In this document: positions 25,501-40,559 of the stretch, one piece after another
Layout: each line of letters starts with the position of its first letter
How positions within the stretch are numbered: the first letter of the stretch is position 1
Source: Symsagittifera roscoffensis
Taxonomy: Eukaryota > Xenacoelomorpha > Acoela > Convolutidae
Direction: 5' to 3'
Assembly: GCF_963678635.1 (NCBI RefSeq)
Contig: NC_087062.1
Coordinates: forward strand, 99,501,705-99,565,704
Length of the DNA stretch: 64,000 bases
Notes under the pieces: generated by a model
Told to the model about the DNA's origin: nothing
The model's input: only the letters and a program-made list of their open reading frames with translations
Database searches by the model: none
Program-made: the position numbers and the translations under genes

Positions 25501-28500
25501 GAAATTTAGTTTATAGTTTATAATTACCGATTATGTTGTGGTTTTCGAGTTACCGCAATTTCATTTGTTTTTCTTCGCTTGATGTGTTTTCGACATCTAT
25601 CCTGAAAGCTTCATTTTTTTCTCTACTTGCTTCATGAAATTCTTTCAATTAGAAAGAAAAAGACCTGACTTGCTTATCTAATGTGATGCAACCGGTTCTG
25701 CTCCTGAGTTTTTGATTACAACTGTACGAACTGATATAATTAGTTAAGATAAGTCTGATCTGATAAGGAAGTTTTGGCTAGTTTTCTTGCTTTCATCTAG
25801 TTGATATTTATGTGAAGGTTTTGTTTTTGAAATTGTGTTTTTACCGAAAGATACTGTTCTGTTTTTCGAGTCAACCTTTTTTCATCTGATTTTCTACTTC
25901 ATATGATTTTTTGACCAGCTTCCTGAAATTGTTCGAAAGTTTTCGATAAGAAAGAAAAATACGACCTGACTTGCTTATATCATTGTGATGCATCCGGTTC
26001 TGCTCCTGAAAAGTTTTTTTTTACAATTGTACCAGCTGATATAATTAGTCAAGATCAGAGCTAGTCTGATCAGGGATTTAGTTTCAGTTTTTTTGCTTTC
26101 ATCTATTTGATTCCTATGTGAAGTTTTTTGAAATTGTATTTCTAGAGTTTATACCGAACGATACTGTTCCGCTTTTCGAGTAATCTTTTTTCGGCTGATT
26201 TTCTTGTTTTGGTTTTTGGCATGCTGCATTTGACCTTATACTTCCTTCGATTTTTCCGATATGCTTCCTGAAATTGTCAGTAAGTGTTCAATTAGAAAGA
26301 AGACGACCTGACTTGCTTATCTATGTGATGCAACCGGTTCTGCTCCTGACTTTTTGATTACAACTGTACGAACTGATATTATAAATTAAGATAAGTCTGG
26401 TCTGATTAGGAAGTTTTGGCTAGTTTTCTTGCTTTCATCTAATTGATATTTCTGTGAAGGTTTCATTTTTGAAATTGTGTTTTTACCGGATGATACTGTT
26501 CTGTTTTTCGAGTCACCTTTTTTCATCTGATTTTCTACTTCATGTGATTTTTTGACAAGCTTTCTGAAACAGTTCAGAAGTTATCGATAAGAAAGAAAAA
26601 TACGACCTGACTTGCTTATCTTATTGTGATGCAACCGGTTCTGCTCCTGAAAAATTTTTACAACTGTACCAGCTGATATAATTAGTCAAGATCAGAGCTA
26701 GTCTGATCAGGGATTTAGTTTCAGTTTTATTGCTTTCATCTGTTTGATTCCTATGTTTGATTCCTATATTTCTAGAGCTTTTACCGAACGATACTGTTCC
26801 GTTTTTCGAGTAATCTTTTGTCGCCTGATTTTCTCCTTGGTTTTGGGGCATGCTTCATTTGACCTTATACTTCCTTCGATTTTTCCGATATGCTTCCTGA
26901 AATTGTCAGTAGGTTTCAATTAGAAAGAAGCGACCTGACTTGCTTATCTAATTGTGATGCAAACGGTTCTGCTCCTGAGTTTTTAATTACAACTGTACGA
27001 ACTGATATAATTTTTTGAGATAAGAGGTAGTGTGACCAGGAAGTTTGTTTGGTTATAATGCTTGCTTTAAATTGAATCTTCTTATGAAGTATTTTGGAAT
27101 AGCGTTTAAAGATTATATGCACCGATTACGTTCTGGTTTTCGAGTTACCACAATTTCATTTGTTTTTCTACTTCGTTCATGATCAGGGATTTAGTTTCAG
27201 TTTTATTGCTTTCATCAATTTGATTCCTATGTGAAGTTTTTTGAAATTATATTTCTAGAGTTTTTATCGAACGATACTGTTCCGCTTTTCGAGTAATCTT
27301 TTTTCGCCTGATTTTCTCCTTGTTTTGGTTTTTTGGCATGCTTCATTTGACCTTATACTTCCTTCGATTTTTCCGATATGCTTCCTGAAATTGTCAGTAA
27401 GTTTTCAATTAGAAAGAAGACGACCTGACTTGCTTATCTAATGTGATGCAACCAGTTCTGCTCCTGAGTTTTTGATTACAACTATACGAGCTGATATAAT
27501 TTTCTTAGATAAGAGATAGTGTGACCAGGAAGTTTGTTTGGTTATAATGCTTTCTTTTAAATGAATCTTTTTATGAAGTATTTTAGTATAACCCTTAATG
27601 ATTATATTCACCGATTACGTTCTTGTTTTTGAGTTACCACAATTTCATTTGTTTTTCTTCTTCGTTAGGTTTGTTTTCTGAATGCTTCCTCTGATATTAT
27701 ACTTCATTTGGTTTTTTCAGTGTGCTTCCTGAAATTGTCAGTAATCTTTCAATTAGAAAGATGACGACCTGACCTGCTTATCTAATTTTGATGCAAACGG
27801 TTCTGCTACTGAGTTATTGATTACGTTTGTACGAACTGAAACACTAATTTGAGATAAGAGCTGGTTTGAATAGAAAGTTTGTTTGGTTTTAGTGCTTTCT
27901 TGTAATTGAATCTTTGTATAGTCTTCCTGAAATTTTGTTTATAGTTTATAATTACCGATTATGTTGTGGTTTTCGAGTTACCGCAATTTCATTTGTTTTT
28001 CTTCGCTTGATGTGTTTTCGACATCTATCCTGAAAGCTTCATTTTTTATCTCTACTTGCTCCATGAAGTTCTTTCAATTAGAAAGAAGACCTGACTTGCT
28101 TATCTAATGTGATGCAACCGGTTCTGCTCCTGAGTTTTTGATTACAACTGTACGAACTGATATAATTAGTTAAGATAAGTCTGATCTGATAAGGAAGTTT
28201 TGGCTTGTTTTCTTGCTTTCACCTAATTGATATTTATGTGAAGGTTTTGTTTTTGAAATTGTGTTTTTACCGAAAGATACTGTTCTGTTTTTCGAGTCAC
28301 CTTTTTTCATCTGATTTTCTACTTCATATGATTTTTTGACCAGCTTCCTGAAATTGTTCGAAAGTTTTCGATAAGAAAGAAAAATACGACCTGACTTGCT
28401 TATATCATTGTGATGCAACCGGTTCTGCTCGTGAAAAGTTTTTTACAACTGTACCAGCTGATATAATTAGTCAAGATCAGAGCTAGTCTGATCAGGGATT

Positions 28501-30439
28501 TAGTTTCAGTTTTATTGCTTTCATCTATTTGATTCCTATCTGAAGTTTTTTGAAATTGTATTTCTAGAGTTTTTACCGAACGATACTGTTCCGCTTTTCG
28601 AGTTATCTTTTTTTCGGCTGATTTTCTTGTTTTGGTTTTTTGGCATGCTGCATTTGACCTTATACTTCCTTCGATTTTTCCGATCTGCTTCCTGAAATTG
28701 TCAGTAAGTGTTCAATTAGAAAGAAGAAGACCTGACTTGCTTATCTATGTGATGCAACCGGTTCTGCTCCTGACTTTTTGATTACAACTGTACGAACTGA
28801 TATTATTAGTTAAGATAAGTCTGGTCTGATTAGGAAGTTTTGGCTAGTTTTCTTGCTTTCATCTTATTGATATTTCTGTGAAGGTTTTATTTTTGAAATT
28901 GTGTTTTTACCGGATGATACTGTTCTGTTTTTCGAGTCACCTTTTTTCATCTGATTTTCTACTTCATATGATTTTTTGACCAGCTTCCTGAAATTGTTCG
29001 AAAGTTTTCGATAAGAAAGAAAAATACGACCTGACTTGCTTATATCATTGTGATGCAACCGGTTCTGCTCGTGAAAAGTTTTTTACTACTGTACCACCTG
29101 ATATAATTAGTCAAGATCAGAGCTAGTCTGATCAGGGATTTAGTTTCAGTTTTATTGCTTTCATCTATTTGATTCCTATCTGAAGTTTTTTGAAATTGTA
29201 TTTCTAGAGTTTTTACCGAACGATACTGTTCCGCTTTTCGATATCTTTTTTTCGGCTGATTTTCTTGTTTTGGTTTTTTGGCATGCTGCATTTGACCTTA
29301 TACTTCCTTCGATTTTTCCGATCTGCTTCCTGAAATTGTCAGTAAGTGTTCAATTAGAAAGAAGAAGACCTGACTTGCTTATCTATGTGATGCAACCGGT
29401 TCTGCTCCTGACTTTTTGATTACAACTGTACGAACTGATATTATTAGTTAAGATAAGTCTGGTGTGATTAGGAAGTTTTGGCTAGTTTTCTTGCTTTCAT
29501 CTTATTGATATTTCTGTGAAGGTTTTATTTTTGAAATTGTGTTTTTACCGGATGATACTGTTCTGTTTTTCGAGTCACCTTTTTTCATCTGATTTTCTAC
29601 TTCATATGATTTTTTGACCAGCTTCCTGAAATTGTTCGAAAGTTTTCGATAAGAAAGAAAAATACGACCTGACTTGCTTATATCATTGTGATGCAACCTG
29701 TTCTGCTCCTGAAAAGTTTTTTTACAACTGTACCAGCTGATATAATTAGTCAAGATCAGAGCTAGTCTGATCAGGGATTTAGTTTCAGTTTTATTGCTTT
29801 CATCTATTTGATTCCTATGTGAAGTTTTTTGAAATTGTATTTCTAGAGTTTTTACCGAACGATACTGTTCCGTTTTTCGAGTAATCTTGTTTCGCCTGAT
29901 TATCTCCTTGGTTTTTTGGCATGCTTCATTTGACCTTATACTTCCTTCGATTTTTCCGATATGCTTCCTGAAATTGTCAGTAGGTTTTAATTAGAAAGAA
30001 GAGGACCTGACTTGCTTATCTAATTGTGATGCAAACGGTTCTGCTCCTGAGTTTTTGATTACAACTGTACGAACTGATATAATTTTTTCAGATAAGAGGT
30101 AGTGTGACCAGGAAGTTTGTTTGGTTATAATGCTTTCTTTTAATTGAATATTCTTATGAAGTATTTTGGAATAGCGTTCAAAGATTATATGCACCGATTA
30201 CGTTCTGGTTTTCGAGTTACCACAATTTCATTTGTTTTTCTACTTCGTTAGATTTGTTTTCTGAATGCTTCCTCTGATATTATACTTCATTTGTTTTTTT
30301 TTTCAATGTGCTTTCTGAAATTGTCAGTTATCTTTTAATTAGAAAGAGGGCGACCTGACTTGCTTATATAATTGTAATGCAAACGGTTCTGCTCCTGAGT
30401 TATTGATTACATTTGTACGAACTGAAATACTAATTTGAG

Positions 30440-33400
30440 ATAAGAGCTGGTTTTACCAGGAAGTTTGTTTGGTTTTAGTGCTTTCTTTTAATTGAATCTT
30501 TGTATAGTCTTCCTGAATATATGCTTATAGTTTATAATTACCGATTTTGGTGTGATTTTCGAGTTACCGCAATTTCATTTGTTTTTCTTCGCTTGATGTG
30601 TTTTCGACATCTATCCTGAAAGCTTCATTTTTTTCTCGACTTAATTCATGAAATTTTTTCAATTAGAAAGAAGACGACCTGACTTGCTTATCTAATGTGA
30701 TGCAACCGGTTCTGCTCCTGAGTTTTTGATTACAACTGTACGAACTGATATAATTTGTTAAGATAAGTCTGGTCTGATTAGGAAGTTTTGGCTAGTTTTC
30801 TTGCTTTCATCTAATTGATATTTATGTGAAGGTTTTATTTTTGAAATTGTGTTTTTACCGGATGATACTGTTCTGTTTTTCGAGTCACCTTTTTTCATCT
30901 GATTTTCGACTTCGTGTGATTTTTTGACCAGCTTCCTGAAATTGTTCGAAAGTTTTTGATAAGAAAGAAAAATACGACCTGACTTGCTTATCTAATTGTG
31001 ATGCAACCGGTTCTGCTCCTGAAAAGTTTTTTAGAACTGTACCAGCTGATATAATTAGTCAAGATTAGAGCTAGTCTGATCAGGGACTTGGTTTCAGTTT
31101 TATTGCTTTCATCAATTTGATTCCTATGTGAAGTTTTTCGAAATTATATTTCTAGAGTTTTTATCGAACGATACTGTTCCGCTTTTCGAGTAATCTTTTT
31201 TCGCCTGATTTTCTCCTTGTTTTGGTATTTTGGCATGCTTCGTTTGACCTTATACTTCCTTCGATTTTTCCGATATGCTTCCTGAAATTGTCAGTAAGTT
31301 TTCAATTAGAAAGAAGACGACCTGACTTGCTTATCTAATTGTGATGCAACCGGTTCTGCTCCTGAGTTTTTGATTACAACTGTACGAACTGAAATACTAA
31401 TTTGAGATAAGAGCTGGTTTTACCAGGAAGTTTGTTTGGTTTTAGTGCTTTCTTTTAATTGAATCTTTGTAAAGTCTTCCTGAACTTATGCTTATAGTTT
31501 ATAATTACCGATTTTGGTGTGATTTTCGAGTTACCGCAATTTCATTTGTTTTTCTTCGCTTGATGTGTTTTCGACATCTATCCTGAAAGCTTCATTTTTT
31601 TTCTCGACTTAATTCATGAAATTTTTTCAATTAGAAAGAAGACGACCTGACTTGCTTATCTAATGTGATGCAACCGGTTCTGCTCCTGAGTTTTTGATTA
31701 CAACTGTACGAACTGATATAATTTGTTAAGATAAGTCTGGTCTGATTAGGAAGTTTTGGCTAGTTTTCTTGCTTTCATCTAATTGATATTTATGTGAAGG
31801 TTTTATTTTTGAAATTGTGTTTTTACCGGATGATACTGTTCTGTTTTTCGAGTCACCTTTTTTCATCTGATTTTCGACTTCGTGTGATTTTTTGACCAGC
31901 TTCCTGAAATTGTTCGAAAGTTTTTGATAAGAAAGAAAAATACGACCTGACTTGCTTATCTAATTGTGATGCAACCGGTTCTGCTCCTGAAAAGTTTTTT
32001 AGAACTGTACCAGCTGATATAATTAGTCAAGATTAGAGCTAGTCTGATCAGGGACTTGGTTTCAGTTTTATTGCTTTCATCAATTTGATTCCTATGTGAA
32101 GTTTTTCGAAATTATATTTCTAGAGTTTTTATCGAACGATACTGTTCCGCTTTTCGAGTAATCTTTTTTCGCCTGATTTTCTCCTTGTTTTGGTATTTTG
32201 GCATGCTTCGTTTGACCTTATACTTCCTTCGATTTTTCCGATATGCTTCCTGAAATTGTCAGTAAGTTTTCAATTAGAAAGAAGACGACCTGACTTGCTT
32301 ATCTAATTGTGATGCAACCGGTTCTGCTCCTGAGTTTTTGATTACAACTGTACGAACTGAAATACTAATTTGAGATAAGAGCTGGTTTTACCAGGAAGTT
32401 TGTTTGGTTTTAGTGCTTTCTTTTAATTGAATCTTTGTAAAGTCTTCCTGAACTTATGCTTATAGTTTATAATTACCGATTTTGGTGTGATTTTCGAGTT
32501 ACCGCAATTTCATTTGTTTTTCTTCGCTTGATGTGTTTTCGACATCTATCCTGAAAGCTTCATTTTTTTTCTCGACTTAATTCATGAAATTTTTTCAATT
32601 AGAAAGAAGACGACCTGACTTGCTTATCTAATGTGATGCAACCGGTTCTGCTCCTGAGTTTTTGATTACAACTGTACGAACTGATATAATTTGTTAAGAT
32701 AAGTCTGGTCTGATTAGGAAGTTTTGGCTAGTTTTCTTGCTTTCATCTAATTGATATTTATGTGAAGGTTTTATTTTTGAAATTGTGTTTTTACCGGATG
32801 ATACTGTTCTGTTTTTCGAGTCACCTTTTTTCATCTGATTTTCGACTTCGTGTGATTTTTAGACAAGCTTCCTGAAATTGTTCGAAAGTTTTTGATAAGA
32901 AAGAAAAATACGACCTGACTTGCTTATCTAATTGTGATGCAACCGGTTCTGCTCCTGAAAAGTTTTTTAGAACTGTACCAGCTGATATAATTAGTCAAGA
33001 TTAGAGCTAGTCTGATCAGGGACTTGGTTTCAGTTTTATTGCTTTCATCAATTTGATTCCTATGTGAAGTTTTTCGAAATTATATTTCTAGAGTTTTTAT
33101 CGAACGATACTGTTCCGCTTTTCGAGTAATCTTTTTTCGCCTGATTTTCTCCTTGTTTTGGTATTTTGGCATGCTTCGTTTGACCTTATACTTCCTTCGA
33201 TTTTTCCGATATGCTTCCTGAAATTGTCAGTAAGTTTTCAATTAGAAAGAAGACGACCTGACTTGCTTATCTAATTGTGATGCAACCGGTTCTGCTCCTG
33301 AGTTTTTGATTACAACTGTACGAACTGAAATACTAATTTGAGATAAGAGCTGGTTTTACCAGGAAGTTTGTTTGGTTTTAGTGCTTTCTTTTAATTGAAT

Positions 33401-35000
33401 CTTTGTAAAGTCTTCCTGAAATTATGCTTATAGTTTATAATTACCGATTTTGCTGTGATTTTCGAGTTACCGCAATTTCATTTGTTTTTCTTCGCTTGAT
33501 GATGTGTTTTCGACATCTATCCTGAAAGCTTCATTTTTTCTCGACTTAATTCATGAAATTTTTTCAATTAGAAAGAAGACGACCTGACTAGCTGATCTAA
33601 TGTGATGCAACCGGTTCTGCTCCTGAGTTTTTGATTACAACTGTACGAACTGATATAATTAGTTAAGATAAGTCTGGTCTGATTAGGAAGTTTTGGCTAG
33701 TTTTCTTGCTTTCATCTAATTGATATTTATGTGAAGGTTTTATTTTTGAAATTGTGTTTTTACCGGATGATACTGTTCTGTTTTTCGAGTCACCTTTTTT
33801 CATCTGATTTTCGACTTCGTGTGATTTTTAGACAAGCTTCCTGAAATTGTTCGAAAGTTTTTGATAAGAAAGAAAAATACGACCTGACTTGCTTATCTAA
33901 TTGTGATGCAACCGGTTCTGCTCCTGAAAAGTTTTTTAGAACTGTACCAGCTGATATAATTAGTCAAGATTAGAGCTAGTCTGATCAGGGACTTGGTTTC
34001 AGTTTTATTGCTTTCATCAATTTGATTCCTATGTGAAGTTTTTCGAAATTATATTTCAAGAGTTTTTATCGAACGATACTGTTCCGCTTTTCGAGTAATC
34101 TTTTTTCGCCTGATTTTCTCCTTGTTTTGGTATTTTGGCATGCTTCGTTTGACCTTATACTTCCTTCGATTTTTCCGATATGCTTCCTGAAATTGTCAGT
34201 AAGTTTTCAATTAGAAAGAAGACGACCTGACTTGCTTATCTAATTGTGATGCAACCGGTTCTGCTCCTGAGTTTTTGATTACAACTGTACGAACTGAAAT
34301 ACTAATTTGAGATAAGAGCTGGTTTTACCAGGAAGTTTGTTTGGTTTTAGTGCTTTCTTTTAATTGAATCTTTGTAAAGTCTTCATGAAATTATGCTTAT
34401 AGTTTATAATTACCGATTTTGCTTTGATTTTCGAGTTACCGCAATTTCATTTGTTTTTCTTCGCTTGATGATGTGTTTTCGACATCTATCCTGAAAGCTT
34501 CATTTTTTCTCGACTTAATTCATGAAATTTTTTCAATTAGAAAGAAGACGACCTGACTAGCTTATCTAATGTGATGCAACCGGTTCTGCTCCTGAGTTTT
34601 TGATTACAACTGTACGAACTGATATAATTAGTTAAGATAAGTCTGGTCTGATTAGGAAGTTTTGGCTAGTTTTCTTGCTTTCATCTAATTGATATTTATG
34701 TGAAGGTTTTATTTTTGAAATTGTGTTTTTACCGGATGATACTGTTTTGTTTTTCGAGTCACCTTTTTTCATCTGATTTTCTACTTCACGTGATTTTTTG
34801 ACAAGCTTCCTGAAATTGTTCGAAAGTTTTTGATAAGAAAGAAAAATACGACCTGACTTGCTTATCTCATTGTGGTGCAACCGGTTCTGCTCCTGAAAAG
34901 TTTTTTAGAACTGTACCAGCTGATATAATTAGTCAAGATTAGAGCTAGTCTGATCAGGGACTTAGTTTCAGTTTTATTGCTTTCATCAATTTGATTCCTA
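30440..35000. repeat. 968-bp higher-order repeat (b2-b3-b1 trimer), four to five copies
   Basis: The b2 monomer start (AGTTTTTGATTACAACTGTA) occurs at 30721, 31689, 32657, 33626 and 34595, spaced 968, 968, 969 and 969 bp. The three monomers within each unit are clearly different from one another, while the same position in successive units is almost identical. This is the definition of a higher-order repeat and implies recent expansion of the trimer. Confidence 0.95.
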
Positions 35001-35269
35001 TGTGAAGTTTTTCGAAATTATATTTCTAGAGTTTTTATCGAACGATACTGTTCCGCTTTTCGAGTAATCATTTTTCGCCTGATTTTCTCCTTGTTTTGGT
35101 TTTTTGGCATGCTTCATTTGACCTTATACTTCCTTCGATTTTTCCGATATGCTTCCTGAAATTGTCAGTAAGTTTTCAATTAGAAAGAAGACGACCTGAC
35201 TTGCTTATCTAATTGTGATGCAACCGGTTCTGCTCCTGAGTTTTTGATTACAACTGTACGAACTGATAT

Positions 35270-38200
35270 AATTAGTTAAGATAAGTCCGGTCTGATCAAG
35301 GACTTTGTGCTAGTTTTACTGCTTTCATCTAATTGATTCTTCTGTGAAGATTTATTTTTGAAATTGTGTTTTTACCGGACGATACTTTTCTGTTTCTGTG
35401 GTTACCTTTTTCATCAGATCCTCTAGTTTTTCTACTTCGTTCTATTTTTTTGACAAGCTTCCTGAAATTGTCGAAAGTTTTCAAAAGAAAAAAACACGTC
35501 TTGACTCGCGTATCCAATTGTGATGCAACCGGTTCTGCCGCTGAAAATTTGATTACAACTGTACCAGCTGATATAATTAGCAAAAATACGAGCTAGTCTG
35601 ATCAGGGATATAGTTTCAGATTTGTTGCTTTCATCGAATTGATTCTTTTGCGAAGGTTTGTTTTTGAATTTTTTTTGAACGTTTTTACCGAACGATACTG
35701 TTGTACTTTTCGAGTTCCCTTTTTTATCTGATTTTACTTTCCTTTTGATTGTTTGACATGCCTTCTGTTTGTTTCATTTGACATAATGATTCTTTTCGAT
35801 TTTTTGACAAGCTTCTCGAAATTGTTCGAAAGTTTTCGATAAAGAAACACAGGACCTGACTTGCTTGTCTAATTGTGATAAAACTGGTTCTGCTACTGAG
35901 TTATTGATTACAAATGTACCAACTGAGATAATAATTTACGAAAAGAACTGGTGTGACCAGGAAGTTCGTTTGGTTTTGGTGCTTTCTTCTAATTGGTGCT
36001 TTCTTCTAATTGAATCTTTGTAGAATCTTCCTGAAATAACGTTTGTAGTTTATAATTACCGATTGTTGTGGTTTTTCGAGTTACCGCAATTTCATTTGTT
36101 TTTCTTTGCTTGATGTGTTTTCGACATCTATCCTGAAAGCTTCATCTTTTTTCTCGACTTGTTTCATGAAATTCTTTCAATTAGAAAGAAGACGACCTGA
36201 CTTGCTTATCTAATGTGATGCAATCGGTTCTGCTCCTGAGTTTTTGATTACAACTGTACGAACTGATATAAATAGTTAAGATAAGTCTTGTCTGATTAGG
36301 AAGTTTTGGCTAGTTTTCTTGCTTTCATCTAATTGATATTTATGTGAAGGTTTTATTTTTGAAATTGTGTTTTTACCGGATGATACTGTTCTGTTTTTCG
36401 AGTCACCTTTTTTCATCTGATTTTCTAATTCATGTGATTTTTTGACCAGCTTCCTGAAATTGTTCGAAAGTTTTCGATAAGAAAGAAAAATACGACCTGA
36501 CTTGCTTATCTCATTGTAATGCAACCGGTTCTGCTCCTGAAAAGTTTTTTAGAACTGTACCAGCTGATATAATTAGTCAAGATTAGAGCTAGTCTGATCA
36601 GGGATTTGGTTTCAGTTTTATTGCTTTCATCAATTTGATTCCTATGTGAAGTTTTTCGAAATTATATTTCAAGAGTTTTTATTGAACGATACTGTTCCGC
36701 TTTTCGAGTAATCTTTTTTTGCCTGATTTTCTCCTTGTTTTGGTTTTTGGCATGCTTCATTTGACCTTATACTTCCTTCAGTTTTTCCGATATGCTTCCT
36801 GAAATTGTCAGTAAGTTTTCAATTAGAAAGAAGACGACCTGACTTGCTTACCTAATTGTGATGCAACCGGTTCTGCTCCTGAGTTTTTGATTACAACTGT
36901 ACGAACTGATATAATTAGTTAAGATAAGTCTGGTCTGATCAAGGACTTTGTGCTAGTTTTACTGCTTTCATCTAATTGATTCTTCTGTGAAGATTTATTT
37001 TTGAAATTGTGTTTTTACCGGACGATACTTTTCTGTTTCTGTGGTTACCTTTTTTTCATCAGATCCTCTACTTTTTCTACTTCGTTCTATTTTTTTGACA
37101 AGCTTCCTGAAATTTTCGAAAGTTTTCAAAAGAAAAAAACACGTCCTGACTCGCGTATCCAATTGTGATGCAACCGGTTCTGCTGCTGAAAATTTGATTA
37201 CAACTGTACCAGCTGATATAATTAGCAAAGATAAGAGCTAGTCTGATCAGGGATATAGTTTCAGTTTTGTTGCTTTCATCCAATTGATTAATTTGCGAAG
37301 GTTTGTTTTTGAAATTTTTTTGAACGTTTTTACCGAACGATACTGTTGTACTTTTCGAGTTCCCTTTTTTATCTGATTTTACTTCTCTTTTGATTTTTTG
37401 ACATGCCTTCTGTTTGTTTCATTTGACATAATGATTCTTTTCGATTTTTTTGACAATCTTCTCGAAATTGTTTGAAATTTTTCGATAAAGAAACACAGGA
37501 CCTGACTTGCTTATCTAATTGTGATGCAACTGGTTCTGCTACTGATTTATTGATTACAACTGTACCAACTGAGATAATAATTTACGAAAAGAACTGGTGT
37601 GACCAGGAAGTTCGTTTGGTTTTAGATAATAATTTACGAAAAGAACTGGTGTGACCAGGAAGTTCGTTTGGTTTTGGTGCTTTCTTCTAATTGGTGCTTT
37701 CTTCTAATTGAATCTTTGTAGAGTCTTCCTGAAATAACGTTTGTAGTTTATAATTACCGATTGTTGTGGTTTTTCGAGTTACCGCAATTTCATTTGTTTT
37801 TCTTTGCTTGATGTGTTTTCGACATCTATCCTGAAAGCTTCATCTTTTTTCTCGACTTGTTTCATGAAATTCTTTCAATTAGAAAGAAGACGACCTGACT
37901 TGCTTATCTAATGTGATGCAACCGGTTCTGCTCCTGAGTTTTTGATTACAACTGTACGAACTGATATAAATAGTTAAGATAAGTCTTGTCTGATTAGGAA
38001 GTTTTGGCTAGTTTTCTTGCTGTCATCTAATTGATATTTATGTGAAGGTTTTATTTTTGAAATTTTGTTTTTACCGGATGATACTGTTCTGTTTTTCGAG
38101 TCACCTTTTTTCATCTGATTTTCTACTTCATGTGATTTTTTGACCAGCTTCCTGAAATTGTTCGAAAGTTTTCGATAAGAAAGAAAAATACGACCTGACT

Positions 38201-40300
38201 TGCTTATCTCATTGTAATGCAACCGGTTCTGCTCCTGAAAGTTTTTTAGAACTGTACCAGCTGATATAATTAGTCAAGATTAGAGCTAGTCTGATCAGGG
38301 ATTTGGTTTCAGTTTTATTGCTTTCATCAATTTGATTCCTATGTGAAGTTTTTCGAAATTATATTTCAAGAGTTTTTATCGAACGATACTGTTCCGCTTT
38401 TCGAGTAATCTTTTTTTGCCTGATTTTCTCCTTGTTTTGGTTTTTTGGCATGCTTCATTTGACCTTATACTTCCTTCGATTTTTCCGATATGCTTCCTGA
38501 AATTGTCAGTAAGTTTTCAATTAGAAAGAAGACGACCTGACTTGCTTATCTAATTGTGATGCAACCGGTTCTGCTCCTGAGTTTTTGATTACAACTGTAC
38601 GAACTGATATAATTAGTTAAGATAAGTCTGGTCTGATCAAGGACTTTGTGCTAGTTTTACTGCTTTCATCTAATTGATTCTTCTGTGAAGATTTATTTTT
38701 GAAATTGTGTTTTTACCGGACGATACTTTTCTGTTTCTGTGGTTACCTTTTTTTTCATCAGATCCTCTACTTTTTCTACTTCGTTCTATTTTTTTGACAA
38801 GCTTCCTGAAATTTTCGAAAGTTTTCAAAAGAAAAAAACACGTCCTGACTCGCGTATCCAATTGTGATGCAACCGGTTCTGCTGCTGAAAATTTGATTAC
38901 AACTGTACCAGCTGATATAATTAGCAAAGATAAGAGCTAGTCTGATCAGGGATATAGTTTCAGTTTTGTTGCTTTCATCCAATTGATTCTTTTGCGAAGG
39001 TTTGTTTTTGAAATTTTTTTGAACGTTTTTACCAAACGATACTGTTGTACTTTTCGAGTTCCCTTTTTTATCTGATTTTACTTCTCTTTTGATTTTTTGA
39101 CATGCCTTCTGTTTGTTTCATTTGACATAATGATTCTTTTCGATTTTTTTGACAAGCTTCTCGAAATTGTTTGAAATTTTTCGATAAAGAAACACAGGAC
39201 CTGACTTGCTTATCTAATTGTGATGCAACTGGTTCTGCTACTGATTTATTGATTACAACTGTACCAACTGAGATAATAATTTACGAAAAGAACTGGTGTG
39301 ACCAGGAAGTTCGTTTGGTTTTGGTGCTTTCTTCTAATTGGTGCTTTCTTCTAATTGAATCTTTGTAGAGTCTTCCTGAAATAACGTTTGTAGTTTATAA
39401 TTACCGATTATGTTGTGGTTTTTCGAGTTACCGCAATTTCATTTGTTTTTCTTTGCTTGATGTGTTTTCGACATCTATCCTGAAAGCTTCATCTTTTTTC
39501 TCGACTTGTTTCATGAAATTCTTTCAATTAGAAAGAAGACGACCTGACTTGCTTATCTAATGTGATGCAACCGGTTCTGCTCCTGAGTTTTTGATTACAA
39601 CTGTACGAACTGATATAAATAGTTAAGATAAGTCTTGTCTGATTAGGAAGTTTTGGCTAGTTTTCTTGCTTTCATCTAATTGATATTTATGTGAAGGTTT
39701 TATTTTTGAAATTGTGTTTTTACCGGATGATACTGTTCTGTTTTTCGAGTCACCTTTTTTCATCTGATTTTTTGACCAGCTTCCTGAAATTGTTCGAAAA
39801 TTTTCGATAAAAAAGAAAAATACGACCTGACTTGCTTATCTCATTGTAATGCAACCGGTTCTGCTCCTGAAAAGTTTTTTAGAACTGTACCAGCTGATAT
39901 AATTAGTCAAGATTAGAGCTAGTCTGATCAGGGATTTGGTTTCAGTTTTATTGCTTTCATCCAATTGATTCTTTTGCGAAGGTTTGTTTTTGAAATTTTT
40001 TGAACGTTTTTACCGAACGATACTGTTGTACTTTTCGAGTTCCCTTTTTTATCTGATTTTACTTCTCTTTTGATTTTTTGACATGCCTTCTGTTTGTTTC
40101 ATTTGACATAATGATTCTTTTCGATTTTTTTGACAAGCTTCTCGAAATTGTTTGAAATTTCTCGATAAAGAAACACAGGACCTGACTTGCTTATCTAATT
40201 GTGATGCAACTGGTTCTGCTACTGATTTATTGATTACAACTGTACCAACTGAGATAATAATTTAAGATAAGAACTGGTGTGACCAGGAAGTTTGTTTGGT
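35270..40300. repeat. ~1.65-1.7-kb higher-order repeat containing b5 and b6 monomers
   Basis: The b5 landmark GACGATACTTTTCTG occurs at 35378, 37021 and 38719 (spacings 1643 and 1698). The 55-bp difference is largely explained by an exact 52-bp duplication at 37572-37675. Every unit also carries a 17-bp tandem duplication (GGTGCTTTCTTCTAATT twice, 35978-36011 in the first unit), showing common descent. A final partial unit to about 40300 lacks b5. Confidence 0.88.
37572..37675. repeat. Exact 52-bp tandem duplication within a satellite monomer
   Basis: 37572-37623 and 37624-37675 are identical and begin AGATAATAATTTACG. Neighbouring higher-order units at 35.9 and 39.3 kb have one copy only, so the event is younger than the amplification of the ~1.7-kb unit. 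Confidence 0.95.
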
Positions 40301-40559
40301 TTTAGTGCTTCCTTCTAATTGAATCTTTGTATAGTCTTCCTGAAATTACGTTTGTAGTTTATAATTACCGATTATGTTGTGGTTTTCGAGTTACCGCATT
40401 TTCATTTGTTTTTCTTTGCTTGATGTGTTTTCGACATCTATCCTGAAAGCTTCATCTTTTTTCTCGACTTGTTTCATGAAATTTTTTCAATTAGAAAGAA
40501 GACGACCTGACTTGCTTATCTAATGTGATGCAACCGGTTCTGCTCCTGAGTTTTTGATT

